The position numbers and the translations under genes were made by a program. This document shows, in pieces, positions 1 through 8,868 of a stretch of DNA of 64,000 nucleotides; positions within the stretch are counted from its first letter, which is position 1; each line of letters begins with the position of its first letter. This DNA is from Rhodospirillaceae bacterium. Its GTDB lineage: Bacteria > Pseudomonadota > Alphaproteobacteria > Rhodospirillales > JABJKH01. The notes beneath the pieces are model-generated. The model saw only the letters and a program-made list of their open reading frames with translations, had not been told where the DNA came from and made no database searches. The DNA is taken from NCBI GenBank assembly GCA_018660465.1, contig JABJKH010000002.1, forward strand, positions 1 to 64,000, given 5' to 3'.

Positions 1-188
1 CTTCTGTTATCGATTTCAAATCCGGCAATCGAATTCGTAATGACGCCCGTATTCTCGGCCAATGAACAAAACCTCTCTGCAGCACCGGTTAATATCATTA
101 CATATTTGAGAGAGTCGTTGCCAGCGAGATTACCATCAGCGACAAAACCGTAGGCTATAAATTTTCGTTGAAACTTGGTATTATCTGG
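1..188 (-). other. Possible edge fragment of a minus-strand reading frame; rest of 1-340 has no gene seen
   Basis: One minus-strand frame stays open from about position 188 to the left edge. The only in-frame ATG is at 98, and it has no clear Shine-Dalgarno sequence. The translated residues (including AAERFCSLAENTGV) look moderately protein-like but match no family I recognise. It could be the 5' end of a gene running out of the window, a decayed gene, or chance. From 189 to 340 I see no gene; that stretch presumably carries the promoter of the following transporter operon, but no convincing -35/-10 pair stands out. Confidence 0.2.
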
Positions 189-340
189 TTACGCACGTTA
201 ATCGAATTAGCTGATATTGTCGTCTGGCCGACATGGGCGTTCGATTCCAGATGATACTGTGCTGATAATTCGGCTCCGTTTTTAGAGGCCGGACAATAAC
301 GAACAATGACAATTAAATTTGATGACATGGAGGAACCAAG

Positions 341-1282
341 ATGAGAAAAATACTTTCGATTGGGCTTGGTCTGATGCTGACGGGTATGCTCGCAGGGCCC
401 ACCGTTGCCGCCGATTATCCAAGCCGTCCTATTACGTTTATGACCATGACGCAGCCTGGCGCGCAGATTGATCGCCTTACCCGCGGTTTGTCACAGCGCT
501 TTAGCAAAATTCTCGGGCAACCGATCAACGTCAAAAACATCACCGGATCTCATGGTACCGTGATGGCAACCTCATTGAGCAGGTCCAAGGCGGACGGATA
601 CTCCATCGGCGTCACGTCGTTGACCGCCTACACCTATGCGCTTCACCACGCTAAGCTGACATACAAGATGAGCGATTTCGATTATCTGACCCTGGTGGCA
701 CTGAACTCCAGCGGCTTCATCGCCAAGGCCGACGCGCCTTGGAAAACCTTGAAAGAAGCCTTCGCCTGGGCCAGAAAGAACAACAATTCGACGATGCCTG
801 CCATGTTCCACGGTGCCGATGACCGTGACGCGCTTATGCGCATGGCCAAAAAGGAAGGCGTGAAACTTGCGCTGGTTCCGAGTAAGGGCGGACCGTCCGT
901 GATCAAGGCAGTGACCGGTGGCCATGTAAAAATAGGCTATGTTGGTGCCATTCTCTACAAGTTCGTGGAAGCCGGTAAGATCAAACTTATCGCAGCCGCG
1001 TTGGGCAACAGGCTTCCGCCGATCCCTGACGTACCGACCTTGAAAGAACAGGGCTATGACGAGCAGGTCGAGATGATCGTCGCTCTGGTTGCGCCGAAGG
1101 GCATCGATAAGAATGCCAAGGCAAAACTGCTGGCAGCTGCCGACAAGCTGGCGAAAGACCCCGAAACCAAAACCTTTATCACCAAGAACCTTTTGATGCG
1201 CCCGGTGAAGTGGGGTGAAGGTCACGCTGACCAGACGGTAAAGGATCTTTACAAGACCTTCGGCGAACAGGCGAAAAAGTAA
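341..1282 (+). CDS. tctC: TTT transporter substrate-binding protein (TctC/Bug family)
   Basis: This is a periplasmic solute receptor of the tripartite tricarboxylate transporter family (313 aa, normal length). It binds an organic acid and delivers it to the TctA/TctB membrane complex. Residues 1-23 form a Sec signal peptide, with a likely cleavage at VAA-DYPSRP; DYPS/T-(K/R)P is the usual mature N-terminus. The motif KADGYSIGV near residue 86 and VPTLKEQGYD near residue 230 are typical of the family. The start is supported by GGAGG seven bases upstream of ATG. It is the first gene of a tctC-tctB-tctA operon. The ligand cannot be deduced; Bug proteins bind many carboxylates. Confidence 0.93.
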   Translation: MRKILSIGLGLMLTGMLAGPTVAADYPSRPITFMTMTQPGAQIDRLTRGLSQRFSKILGQPINVKNITGSHGTVMATSLSRSKADGYSIGVTSLTAYTYALHHAKLTYKMSDFDYLTLVALNSSGFIAKADAPWKTLKEAFAWARKNNNSTMPAMFHGADDRDALMRMAKKEGVKLALVPSKGGPSVIKAVTGGHVKIGYVGAILYKFVEAGKIKLIAAALGNRLPPIPDVPTLKEQGYDEQVEMIVALVAPKGIDKNAKAKLLAAADKLAKDPETKTFITKNLLMRPVKWGEGHADQTVKDLYKTFGEQAKK

Positions 1283-1297
1283 AATTTGCAACAAATT

Positions 1298-1330
1298 GAA
1301 GTGATCCGGTTGATTTGACCGGGTCACTTC
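1298..1330 (+). terminator. Intercistronic hairpin between tctC and tctB
   Basis: A 13-base inverted repeat (one G-U pair) with a 7-base loop lies 15 bases after the tctC stop codon, between the binding-protein gene and tctB. The right arm is followed only by GTTTGTG, so the U tract is weak. It could be a partial terminator or a 3' stabiliser of the tctC message. Either would let the cell make more receptor than membrane protein, a common arrangement in binding-protein transporters. The second TTT operon has a hairpin in the same place. Confidence 0.55.
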
Positions 1331-1429
1331 GTTTGTGGCGAATTAATAAAATATCGATGTCGACAACGCTCAATGAGTGCCGGGCGGCACTGGGCGGTCG
1401 ATAGACGGTCGATTCCGGGGGAAGATGGT

Positions 1430-1942
1430 TTGACACGATTACAAAGAGACACGGTTGCATACCTTCTGATATCGGCGTTTTGCATCCTGATGCTGTCTTG
1501 GGGAATTCCCACCTACACGCCCCCCTATCCGGGCTACGGCGCGTCACCCGCCCTGGTGCCCAATGTTTCCATATCCGTTATTTTGGTGATGTCGTTTCTT
1601 GTCTTGGTGCGCAACGCCGTTGCCAAGTTTAAGGACAAACCATTACCGCCCGGAGAGAGTGAATTTCCTGAAGACGCGCAAACAACAGGGTTCACGCAGG
1701 TCGGCAGGGTCAAGCTAGGCCATCTTCTCGGCTTCATGGTTCCCTGTGCCTTGCTTGTCATCGGCATTGAATACATCGGGTACGTACCCGCCGCATTGTT
1801 GTTTATGCTCGCCATTCAGTATGTGATCGGCACAAGAACATTCGTACAGCCGGTCATCGTCTCTTTTACCGCCGTCGCGGTTTTGTATGTGACCATGCGT
1901 TACGGCTTCGGCGTTCCAATTCCGGGACCTCCGCTTTTTTAA
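1430..1942 (+). CDS. tctB: TTT transporter small membrane subunit (TctB family)
   Basis: This is the small four-helix membrane subunit that pairs with TctA in citrate/tricarboxylate-type uptake. Hydrophobic stretches lie near YLLISAFCILML, the VSISVILVMSFL segment, LLGFMVPCALLVIG and a C-terminal pair, with a hydrophilic loop in the middle. I place the start at TTG 1430 because GGGGGA lies about seven bases upstream and the protein then begins MTRLQRD, as in other TctB proteins. An in-frame ATG at 1373 would add 19 polar residues (189 aa in all) with no good ribosome site and would begin only 42 bases after the hairpin. It lies between tctC and tctA. Confidence 0.85.
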   Translation: MTRLQRDTVAYLLISAFCILMLSWGIPTYTPPYPGYGASPALVPNVSISVILVMSFLVLVRNAVAKFKDKPLPPGESEFPEDAQTTGFTQVGRVKLGHLLGFMVPCALLVIGIEYIGYVPAALLFMLAIQYVIGTRTFVQPVIVSFTAVAVLYVTMRYGFGVPIPGPPLF

Positions 1943-1973
1943 ACGAATAAATGAACAACCGAGATTTACAACA

Positions 1974-3467
1974 ATGGAAATGATCGTCGCGGGATTGCTG
2001 GATTCCATTTCGCCAACCAGTCTGATGTTCGTATTTCTCGGCGTCGCCATCGGCGTTTTGATCGGCGCGATCCCCGGCATCAATGGTCCAATGGCCATCG
2101 CGCTTTTTATACCGGTCACTTATTACATGTCAGCTCTGACCGCGATCGGATTTCTAATTGGCCTGAACAAAGGGGCTTTTTTTGGCGGCGCGGTTTCGGC
2201 AGTGCTATTGCGAACACCGGGAACGCCCGAGGCGGCGGCAACGGCGTGGGACGGCTATCCGCTGACCCAGCAGGGCAAGGGCGAAAAAGCGCTCAGGATG
2301 GCGCTATACAGTTCTGTTGCCGGCGATTTCATTTCGACAGGTGTTCTAATCGTCATCGCCGCCCCTCTCGCCGCGGTGGCGCTGTTCATGGGGCCGGCAG
2401 AGATATTTGCGCTGATCTCTCTGGCGTTAACAGTGATCGCAGGTATCGGTACCAGTTCGATTTGCCGAGGCCTGATGGCCGCAAGTTTAGGCTTGGCTAT
2501 TGGCATGATCGGTACCGAGCCCGTCACAGCATTACCCAGGCTAACCTTCGACATCTATCAGCTAGGTGCCGGTGTGAAGTTAATTCCCGTGGCAATCGGC
2601 CTGCTCGCATTTTCAGAGATATTGATCCAGCTTGAAAGAATCGTTCTCAAAGGCGTCAGTGAGCACGCACCGAATGTGTTCTCGAGTAAGAAAGAAGACC
2701 GCTTCCTTTCGTGGAAGGAGTTCATTGGCAATTACAAAACACTCCTACGGGGGACCTCCATCGGCATCGGCGTCGGTGCTATGCCGGGTCTTGGCGCGCC
2801 GGTCGCGTCGTTTATGTCTTATGACCAAGCGATGAAGCGCTCACCCCACCGCGATGAATTTGGCAAGGGCCGACTTGAGGGAATTGGGGCATCTGAGTCC
2901 GCTAATAGCGCGGTCGTCGCAGCCAGTCTAATTCCCCTGTTTGTCTTGGGGATACCCGGCAACCTAGCCGTTGCCATGCTGATGGGTGCGTTCATGATTC
3001 ACGGGATGCAGCCCGGGCCGTTGATGTTTCAGGAAAATGCCCAGCTCATGTACGGTGTGTACGGCAGCCTCGTCATCGCCAGTTTTTTCCTTTTCATCAT
3101 CGGTCGGTTCGGGCTGAGATTCTTTTGCAAGGCCGTCGAAATTCCGGCGTCGATCCTTTACCCCGTTATCATTTTTACCTGCATCATGGGATCCTACCTG
3201 GGTCAATCATCGATGTTCGATGTTATGGTCATGCTAATATTTGGCGTCATCGGCTACTTCATGCGTAAATTCGATTTTTCGTATGTTGCCTTCCTAATTG
3301 GTTTTATCCTTGCCCCCGAATGGGAGCGCGCCCTACAGCAGGTGGTGATAATTTCACAGCTCGACACCTACATGTTCTTCCGTCGCCCTGTTGCAATAGT
3401 GCTAATGGCACTGACATTATTCGTTATTGGAAGGACATTCTGGACCGGTGTGAAAGCAAAAGTATAG
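1974..3467 (+). CDS. tctA: TTT transporter large membrane subunit (TctA family)
   Basis: This is the roughly 12-helix permease subunit of a tripartite tricarboxylate transporter (497 aa, family-typical). The two family signature loops are visible: GAIPGING near residue 31 and GAMPGLGAPVASF near residue 265, one in each internally homologous half. A GTPGTPEAAATAWDGYP segment near residue 82 is also characteristic. It follows tctB by 31 bases and closes the operon. Energy should come from an ion gradient. A second start (third codon, also ATG) is possible and makes no functional difference. Confidence 0.94.
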   Translation: MEMIVAGLLDSISPTSLMFVFLGVAIGVLIGAIPGINGPMAIALFIPVTYYMSALTAIGFLIGLNKGAFFGGAVSAVLLRTPGTPEAAATAWDGYPLTQQGKGEKALRMALYSSVAGDFISTGVLIVIAAPLAAVALFMGPAEIFALISLALTVIAGIGTSSICRGLMAASLGLAIGMIGTEPVTALPRLTFDIYQLGAGVKLIPVAIGLLAFSEILIQLERIVLKGVSEHAPNVFSSKKEDRFLSWKEFIGNYKTLLRGTSIGIGVGAMPGLGAPVASFMSYDQAMKRSPHRDEFGKGRLEGIGASESANSAVVAASLIPLFVLGIPGNLAVAMLMGAFMIHGMQPGPLMFQENAQLMYGVYGSLVIASFFLFIIGRFGLRFFCKAVEIPASILYPVIIFTCIMGSYLGQSSMFDVMVMLIFGVIGYFMRKFDFSYVAFLIGFILAPEWERALQQVVIISQLDTYMFFRRPVAIVLMALTLFVIGRTFWTGVKAKV

Positions 3468-3664
3468 CTGCGCAATGCTGACAGTGACGATACCTGATCA
3501 ATCTTGCCTATTTTGTCGTCTACGCGACAGGAGCGTCCGCAACGTATTGGTACAATCGGGCAATTGACTAATTTTAACAACGTCCCCAAAGGACTCGACC
3601 AGGCACCACACCTATTGCCCACGGTCCGGCGGATTAAATAAGAAAAAATAGCGAGGATACGAAC

Positions 3665-6082
3665 ATGGCAGAAAATCCCCCAGGTGATGGCTGGTTCCAG
3701 CCCTATATGACCGACGCGGAACTGAAGGAAAAATTGGGCGACGACTACGTTGCACCCGTGGGCCTTTATAAGAAAACCAAGGAGATGTCATTCCTGGGTA
3801 GTGTCAACTGCACAACGACAGAACTGACCTGTGGTGAATGGACTGAGATCGTTCTTGATTACGAGGTGGGTGCGTCCGGCATTGCCGATGGTGCTTGGAT
3901 CAAGGCGACATTCAAGTTCTATTCCGATTGGGCTCTGTTCCAAACCACCGATCCGGCAGGTGCGAATTATGTGTCCGCCGAATATCAGGCAGGCCCGTGC
4001 GCCGAGGGTCAGGTGCCAGCAACGGTCCAGTCATTAAAGGTTCGTTTCGACCAAAAAGGCCATGAACGGCCGTTCCAGAAAGCCATTATCGTCGATACAG
4101 TGGATGGTTACGTGAAGCCGGGCGACCACATCATTATGCGTCTGGGCGACCGCCGTGGCGGCGGCGCGGGGACGCGGGTCCAGACCTTTACCGAAAAGGG
4201 TTTTCGCTTTCGCTTCTACATCGACCCCTTGGGCACATCCCGTTTTTGCGATATTCCCGGCGACGTGGTCATCGACATCAATCCGGGTGCGGCGGAGCAT
4301 CTGGTCATTGCTGGAACCCGCATGGTCCGTTCCGGCGAGGCGGCAAACCTAGGTATTCGCGCTGAAGATGCCTGGGGTAACACCTGCTACGATAATGCCT
4401 GCCAATTCGCTGTCACGGCTACCCGCGACGGCAAGACCATCTATGAAGGAACGTTGGATGCTAATACCGATGGCTGGTGCTTCGCTGGCATCGATGACAT
4501 CCCGACGGGAGATCAAGGCGAAATCGAAATCACCGCCTCCATGGTTGGGCGGCCCGAGGTGAAGGGCGCGACTTTCTATCTCACGGTTGATGATGTCGCC
4601 CCCGCGCCGCGCCTCTTTTTTGGCGACCTGCACGTCCATTCGGACAACACGGTCGGCATTAACGATACGACCTATAACATTTCCTATGGGCGGGATATCG
4701 CACGGCTTGATTACTTCGGCTATACGGCCAACGATTTTCAGATCACCAAAGACAATTGGGATGACGATGTGGAGATCATCGATTCCATTAACGAGGATGG
4801 TCGGTTCGTGGCCTATCCGGGCACCGAATGGTGCGGAAATTCTTCCGCCGGTGGCGATCACAACGTGGTCTTCCTGCACGGTAAGAAGCCGGAATTCCCC
4901 TTCGACGCCAAGGGCAACATTGCGCGGTCGTTCGAGTGGAACGAAGACATGGACGCCGATACTATTATGCCTGGTGCCTGGCCACTTGAGGAACTGTGGG
5001 CGACCTATATCCACGACCCGGAAGGCCATTTGATGATGCCGCATGTCGGTGGGCGGCGCTGCATCATGGATTGGTATCATCCGACCATGGACCGCTTGGT
5101 CGAGATCGGCTCAGCCTGGGGGCACTTCCCCTGGCTTTACCAGGATGTTGCGGCGCGGGGCTACAAATTGGGCGTCTCGCTTAACGGGGATGAGCACCGG
5201 GGCCGCTGCGGCGGCGGCGTGCCGGGAACGGCCGTATTTGGCACCAAGGGCGGCGTCACCGGCTTGGTCTGCGATAGCCTGGACCGCAAGACCGTCGGCA
5301 AGGCGCTTCGCGCACGGCGGACCTGGGGCACCACGGGAGAGCGGCTTGTGGCCTTCAGCTGGTGCGGCGATAACCTAATGGGAGACGAGTTCGACCACAA
5401 AGGACCTGCCAAGATCGAATACCGGTTCCTGGGCGATGCCGGCTGGGATGAGATTTCTCTGTTCGATCAGACGGGTATCATCGCCACCCGCAACCTTCAG
5501 GAAGAGGCCGGATATTCGGATGGGAAGATCAGAGTCCGGTTCGGTGGCGCGCGTATCCGAGACCGTTACCGCTGGGCTGATTGGCGGGGTAGGATCGACA
5601 TCCGGAACGGAGTCATCCACAGCTTTAAAGGGCTAGGACTTGAGCATAAGGAAGAAACTGTCTGGCGGGCAGGACCGACTGAGATCGGCTTCCGCACCGA
5701 CACCTATGGTGATACAGACGCCGTAGAAATTGACATGTCCCATCTGGAACAGGCAACCATCAAGGTCTCGGGCCAGATACATGGTTACGTCAAGGTCGGC
5801 AACCCGTTGGATGGCAATCCCTTCGTCCATAGCCCTGAATTCGAGTTGGAAGTTTCTGGCGCTGATCTCTTGAACGAAGGTATCGTTCGCAAGGAACTGG
5901 GTGGCGTCGAACTATTCGTTGCCATTGAACGCATGTCTGGCACTGAGATGCAGCGGGATGTTTCCGGCAGTTTCGAGGTGGATGCGGCCAATGGCCCACA
6001 CGGGCACCGTCCAGTCTGGATACAGGGTCGGCAGCGCGACGATGGCAAGGCCTGGACGTCGGCCATGTATATTACGTTTTAG
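3665..6082 (+). CDS. Large DUF3604/PHP-like putative metallohydrolase (paralog A)
   Basis: An 805-aa protein without a signal peptide, so probably cytoplasmic. Residues 1 to about 310 look beta-rich. A PHP/DUF3604-like module follows, with GDLHVHSD (H323, H325), GGDHNVV (H399), PHVGGRR (H460) and NGDEHRGR (D509, H511). These histidines and acids are placed like PHP metal ligands. The C-terminal 250 residues again look beta-rich. GAGGAT lies upstream of the ATG. The reaction is unknown; family knowledge points to metal-dependent hydrolysis or phosphoester cleavage, but that is inference. It sits between two TTT transporters and has a diverged paralog at 11734-13983, so a role in handling the imported compound is plausible. 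Confidence 0.8.
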   Translation: MAENPPGDGWFQPYMTDAELKEKLGDDYVAPVGLYKKTKEMSFLGSVNCTTTELTCGEWTEIVLDYEVGASGIADGAWIKATFKFYSDWALFQTTDPAGANYVSAEYQAGPCAEGQVPATVQSLKVRFDQKGHERPFQKAIIVDTVDGYVKPGDHIIMRLGDRRGGGAGTRVQTFTEKGFRFRFYIDPLGTSRFCDIPGDVVIDINPGAAEHLVIAGTRMVRSGEAANLGIRAEDAWGNTCYDNACQFAVTATRDGKTIYEGTLDANTDGWCFAGIDDIPTGDQGEIEITASMVGRPEVKGATFYLTVDDVAPAPRLFFGDLHVHSDNTVGINDTTYNISYGRDIARLDYFGYTANDFQITKDNWDDDVEIIDSINEDGRFVAYPGTEWCGNSSAGGDHNVVFLHGKKPEFPFDAKGNIARSFEWNEDMDADTIMPGAWPLEELWATYIHDPEGHLMMPHVGGRRCIMDWYHPTMDRLVEIGSAWGHFPWLYQDVAARGYKLGVSLNGDEHRGRCGGGVPGTAVFGTKGGVTGLVCDSLDRKTVGKALRARRTWGTTGERLVAFSWCGDNLMGDEFDHKGPAKIEYRFLGDAGWDEISLFDQTGIIATRNLQEEAGYSDGKIRVRFGGARIRDRYRWADWRGRIDIRNGVIHSFKGLGLEHKEETVWRAGPTEIGFRTDTYGDTDAVEIDMSHLEQATIKVSGQIHGYVKVGNPLDGNPFVHSPEFELEVSGADLLNEGIVRKELGGVELFVAIERMSGTEMQRDVSGSFEVDAANGPHGHRPVWIQGRQRDDGKAWTSAMYITF

Positions 6083-6261
6083 TTCAGCCGTATACGCTAA
6101 GTGTTTGAAGAAACACACCGTCACCGGTGTCTAGAATCTGTTGTTTATCTATCGGACAGGCCTTGCTCCAATAGCGAGGCAAAGATAAACATCGTCTTCG
6201 CTCACGTAAAACTATTTTCATCATGTGGGTATAAACATGGGTAACAGATTATACTTAAGGC

Positions 6262-6675
6262 ATGGATATCCCTTTGAATCCTGCACCTGATCAAAACGAA
6301 AACGACGAGGCTATTGAGGCCGCCCAGTCTGTTATGGCAGCGCATATCAAGGCTTTGAATGCTGGCGACGAAGCGGCGCTGACTGCGACTCTGCATTTTC
6401 CGCACTATCGGCTTTCGGGTGGACAATTAAAGACCTGGGAAGAACCTGCCGATTATTGGCCTGATTTTCTTGCCCGCGCCGGTGACGAATGGCACCACAC
6501 CGTTTGGGACTCGCTTGATGTTATTACGGCGGAACCGGAAAAAGTTCATTTGAACGTGCGCTTCACACGCTATCGAGAGAACGACTCCGTGCTCAGTCAA
6601 TTTGGCTCGATTTGGGTAATCACCAAACTTGACGGAATTTGGGCAGCGCAATTACGATCCTCGTTCGCACCCTAA
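6262..6675 (+). CDS. Small NTF2-like/SnoaL-like protein
   Basis: A 137-aa soluble protein. The N-terminal helix AIEAAQSVMAAHIKALNAGD and the later FTRYRENDSV and GSIWVITKLDGIWAAQLRSS strands fit the cone-shaped NTF2-like fold (SnoaL/DUF4440 relatives). Members bind small hydrophobic molecules or act as isomerases or hydrolases, so no specific activity can be given. The ribosome binding site is weak, with only AAGG next to the ATG. It lies 179 bases after the DUF3604 gene on the same strand and converges on tctA of the second transporter, 6 bases from its stop codon. It may share the DUF3604 gene's transcript. Confidence 0.7.
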   Translation: MDIPLNPAPDQNENDEAIEAAQSVMAAHIKALNAGDEAALTATLHFPHYRLSGGQLKTWEEPADYWPDFLARAGDEWHHTVWDSLDVITAEPEKVHLNVRFTRYRENDSVLSQFGSIWVITKLDGIWAAQLRSSFAP

Positions 6676-6681
6676 GCAAGG

Positions 6682-8208
6682 TTACGTCGGAGTCGCGTCA
6701 GGATACTTTCGCTTATGCCGCATGACCGAGACAGAGCGGAAAATCATCACGCCAAAGCCAACCACCAGGAATGCCAACGCGACAGGCTCCTTCACAAAAA
6801 TCAGGATTCCGTCATCAGATAACAAGAGGGCTTGGCGGAAGGATTCTTCCATATTGTTGGCGAGCACGAAGGCGATGACGAACGCAGCCGCACTAAACTC
6901 TGTGCGCCGCATGCCATAGCCAACGATGCCAAATATGAGCGCAATTCCAACATCCAAGATACTCGCACGACTCGAATAAGAGGCGGCAATAGATGTGAGA
7001 AAAATAAACGGATAGAGCATACGCGGCGGTAGATAGGAAATCATGCGGCCAATAAACGGCCCGCCCCAATAGCCCATGACACCATAGACGGCGATGCCGA
7101 GTAGCCCTGCCGCAAAGAGCGCATAAATCAACTGACGGCTGTGAGGCGTGTCAAAGATCGACGGCCCAACTTGAATGCCATGAATAAGAAAGACGCCAAT
7201 CAGGATGGCTGCCACTGTACTGCCCGGTATGCCGAGCGTTAACAGCGGGATCATCGAGGGACCAGACACCGCGTTATTGGAGGATTCGGGTGCTGCAATT
7301 CCTTCGACGATGCCAGTGCCCCATTCCTCAGGGTTCTTGGAGCGGCGTTTCTCCTCGCCATAGGCCACAAAGCAGGCAACCGATGAACCCAGCCCCGGCA
7401 TCATGCCGATAAAGGAGCCGATAAATGAGGACCGGATCATGATCGGGAAACATCGCTTGAACTCTGCCCAAGTCAAATGATTGGCGTCCGGGTTTCCTAT
7501 ATCTATTTCACCGAGACCATCCAATTTATCTTTTGCAGACTTTTCAGCCTGGATGATGACCTCTGAGATAACAAAGACTCCAATCAACAACGGAACCAAC
7601 GCCATTCCTTCGTCTAACTCATTAAATCCCATAGTCATGCGCGGTGCATTGGTAATGGTATCAAGCCCGACGAGGGCGACAAAGCCACCTAAAAGAGTCG
7701 AGAGAATCCCCTTGATGACAGATTTCCCTACGACAGACCCAATAACGATAAAGGCCATGACATAGATCGCGAAGTATTCGGTTGGGCCAAATGTTTTGGT
7801 GTAGCTGGCAATGAGGACCGCGCCAAAGATAAGAATAAACTCACCGATGTAATCACCAATTATGGACGCAATTGTCGCGGTCTTAAGCGCCTTCCCTGCC
7901 TCGCCACGAACGGTCATCGGATAGCCGTCCTGCATGGTCGCTGCTGATGCAGCGGTGCCGGGCGTATTAAACAAGATCGCGGCAATAGATCCGCCGTACC
8001 GACCAGATTTTCCAATGACGTAGAGAAACGCGAGTGCCGGCAAAGCATCCAAATGAAAAGAGAGCGGCAGCAGCATCGCGATCGCTGCGGCAGCTGTCAG
8101 TCCCGGCAAGGCCCCCGCGACAATTCCGACCAATCCGGCAAGAAAAACAAAAAACACTGCCTCAAGATCGGAAAACAAGTGAACGAAACCGCCAAGTAGG
8201 TCTAACAT
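6682..8208 (-). CDS. tctA: TTT transporter large membrane subunit (TctA family), second system
   Basis: A 508-aa polytopic membrane protein of the TctA family. Signature loops are GALPGLTAAAAIAML near residue 33 and GMMPGLGSSVACF near residue 268, and FNTPGTAASAATMQDGYP sits near residue 84. It is the last gene of a minus-strand tctC-tctB-tctA operon (32-base gap to tctB). It is clearly diverged from the TctA at 1974-3467, so the two systems probably import different substrates and are not a recent duplication. The C-terminal tail is basic (RHKRKYPDA) and probably cytoplasmic. Confidence 0.94.
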   Translation of the reverse strand: MLDLLGGFVHLFSDLEAVFFVFLAGLVGIVAGALPGLTAAAAIAMLLPLSFHLDALPALAFLYVIGKSGRYGGSIAAILFNTPGTAASAATMQDGYPMTVRGEAGKALKTATIASIIGDYIGEFILIFGAVLIASYTKTFGPTEYFAIYVMAFIVIGSVVGKSVIKGILSTLLGGFVALVGLDTITNAPRMTMGFNELDEGMALVPLLIGVFVISEVIIQAEKSAKDKLDGLGEIDIGNPDANHLTWAEFKRCFPIMIRSSFIGSFIGMMPGLGSSVACFVAYGEEKRRSKNPEEWGTGIVEGIAAPESSNNAVSGPSMIPLLTLGIPGSTVAAILIGVFLIHGIQVGPSIFDTPHSRQLIYALFAAGLLGIAVYGVMGYWGGPFIGRMISYLPPRMLYPFIFLTSIAASYSSRASILDVGIALIFGIVGYGMRRTEFSAAAFVIAFVLANNMEESFRQALLLSDDGILIFVKEPVALAFLVVGFGVMIFRSVSVMRHKRKYPDATPT

Positions 8209-8240
8209 TATGGAAAGTCCTTATCGAATTATTTGGGCGA

Positions 8241-8798
8241 TCAATTGCCGGAAATCAAATTGGTTAGAGCCGTTACATCTAAAAGTTCACCTGCCGGATC
8301 ATGCAGCCCCATCAAGCCCATGAACACATACTGGTAGACCACAGTACCAATCGCCGGAACCAATATAAGTGTACGCGGATTGCGGTTCCCGAAGGCGAAC
8401 ATAATGAGGAAAAGAGATCCCAGCGTTGCCACAAAATAGCCAAACCCAATGAACAAAATAATATAAACAATCCCGCAGCCAATCACGGAGAATACGCGGG
8501 TGATGTTTGAATCGGCAAACCCGTAGTCATCTTCTACGTACACATCGTCGTCTGACCCATTGCCGTTTTCAATCGAATTGAATCTCAGTGCGACAAAGGA
8601 AATTAGCGCGCCCAACAAGATCATCGTTACGGCGATGAACATCGGAACGGCCCGGGGACCAATTTCATGAGACTTCGGATTAATATCCCAGGCAAGGATT
8701 GCAAAAAACAGGCCGACCACGACAACAACCGCCGTTACGCCTAATTCAATCTTAGTTCGGTAACTCAGAGTCGACATATTACTCTTTACCCTTGTCAC
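8241..8798 (-). CDS. tctB: TTT transporter small membrane subunit (TctB family), second system
   Basis: A 185-aa TctB-type membrane protein. A first helix (ELGVTAVVVVVGLFFAIL) is followed by the family-typical short periplasmic stretch with GPRAVPMFIAVTMIL. An acidic cytoplasmic loop (GSDDDVYVEDDYGFAD) and two further hydrophobic segments follow. The acidic loop is longer than in the first TctB of this window. The start ATG lies within an MTRVKSNMSTLSYRTK context; a second in-frame ATG seven codons on is possible. It is flanked by tctC upstream and tctA downstream in one operon. Confidence 0.88.
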   Translation of the reverse strand: MTRVKSNMSTLSYRTKIELGVTAVVVVVGLFFAILAWDINPKSHEIGPRAVPMFIAVTMILLGALISFVALRFNSIENGNGSDDDVYVEDDYGFADSNITRVFSVIGCGIVYIILFIGFGYFVATLGSLFLIMFAFGNRNPRTLILVPAIGTVVYQYVFMGLMGLHDPAGELLDVTALTNLISGN

Positions 8799-8811
8799 AT
8801 GCGAAAGCGAC

Positions 8812-8842
8812 GCAGGTGGACACGAAACTCGTGCCCACCTGC
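8812..8842 (-). terminator. Intercistronic hairpin between tctC and tctB of the second TTT operon
   Basis: A near-perfect inverted repeat (GCAGGTGG-x-CACGA, a 3-base loop, then the complementary arm) lies between tctC and tctB on the minus strand. No U tract follows, so it is more likely an mRNA stabiliser or partial attenuator than a full terminator. It is the positional counterpart of the hairpin at 1298-1330 in the other transporter operon, though the sequence is unrelated. Confidence 0.5.
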
Positions 8843-8868
8843 TGCTCAGAAATTAAAACGTGGTTCTT

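Noticed and set aside
572-1327. A 251-codon minus-strand frame opposite tctC
   Set aside because: Antisense to a clear TctC protein and runs across the intercistronic hairpin.
4349-5080. A 243-codon minus-strand frame opposite the first DUF3604 gene
   Set aside because: Antisense to the PHP-like core with its conserved metal ligands; no motifs of its own.
6106-6126. Small inverted repeat after the first DUF3604 gene as a terminator
   Set aside because: Only a 6-base stem and no T tract follow.
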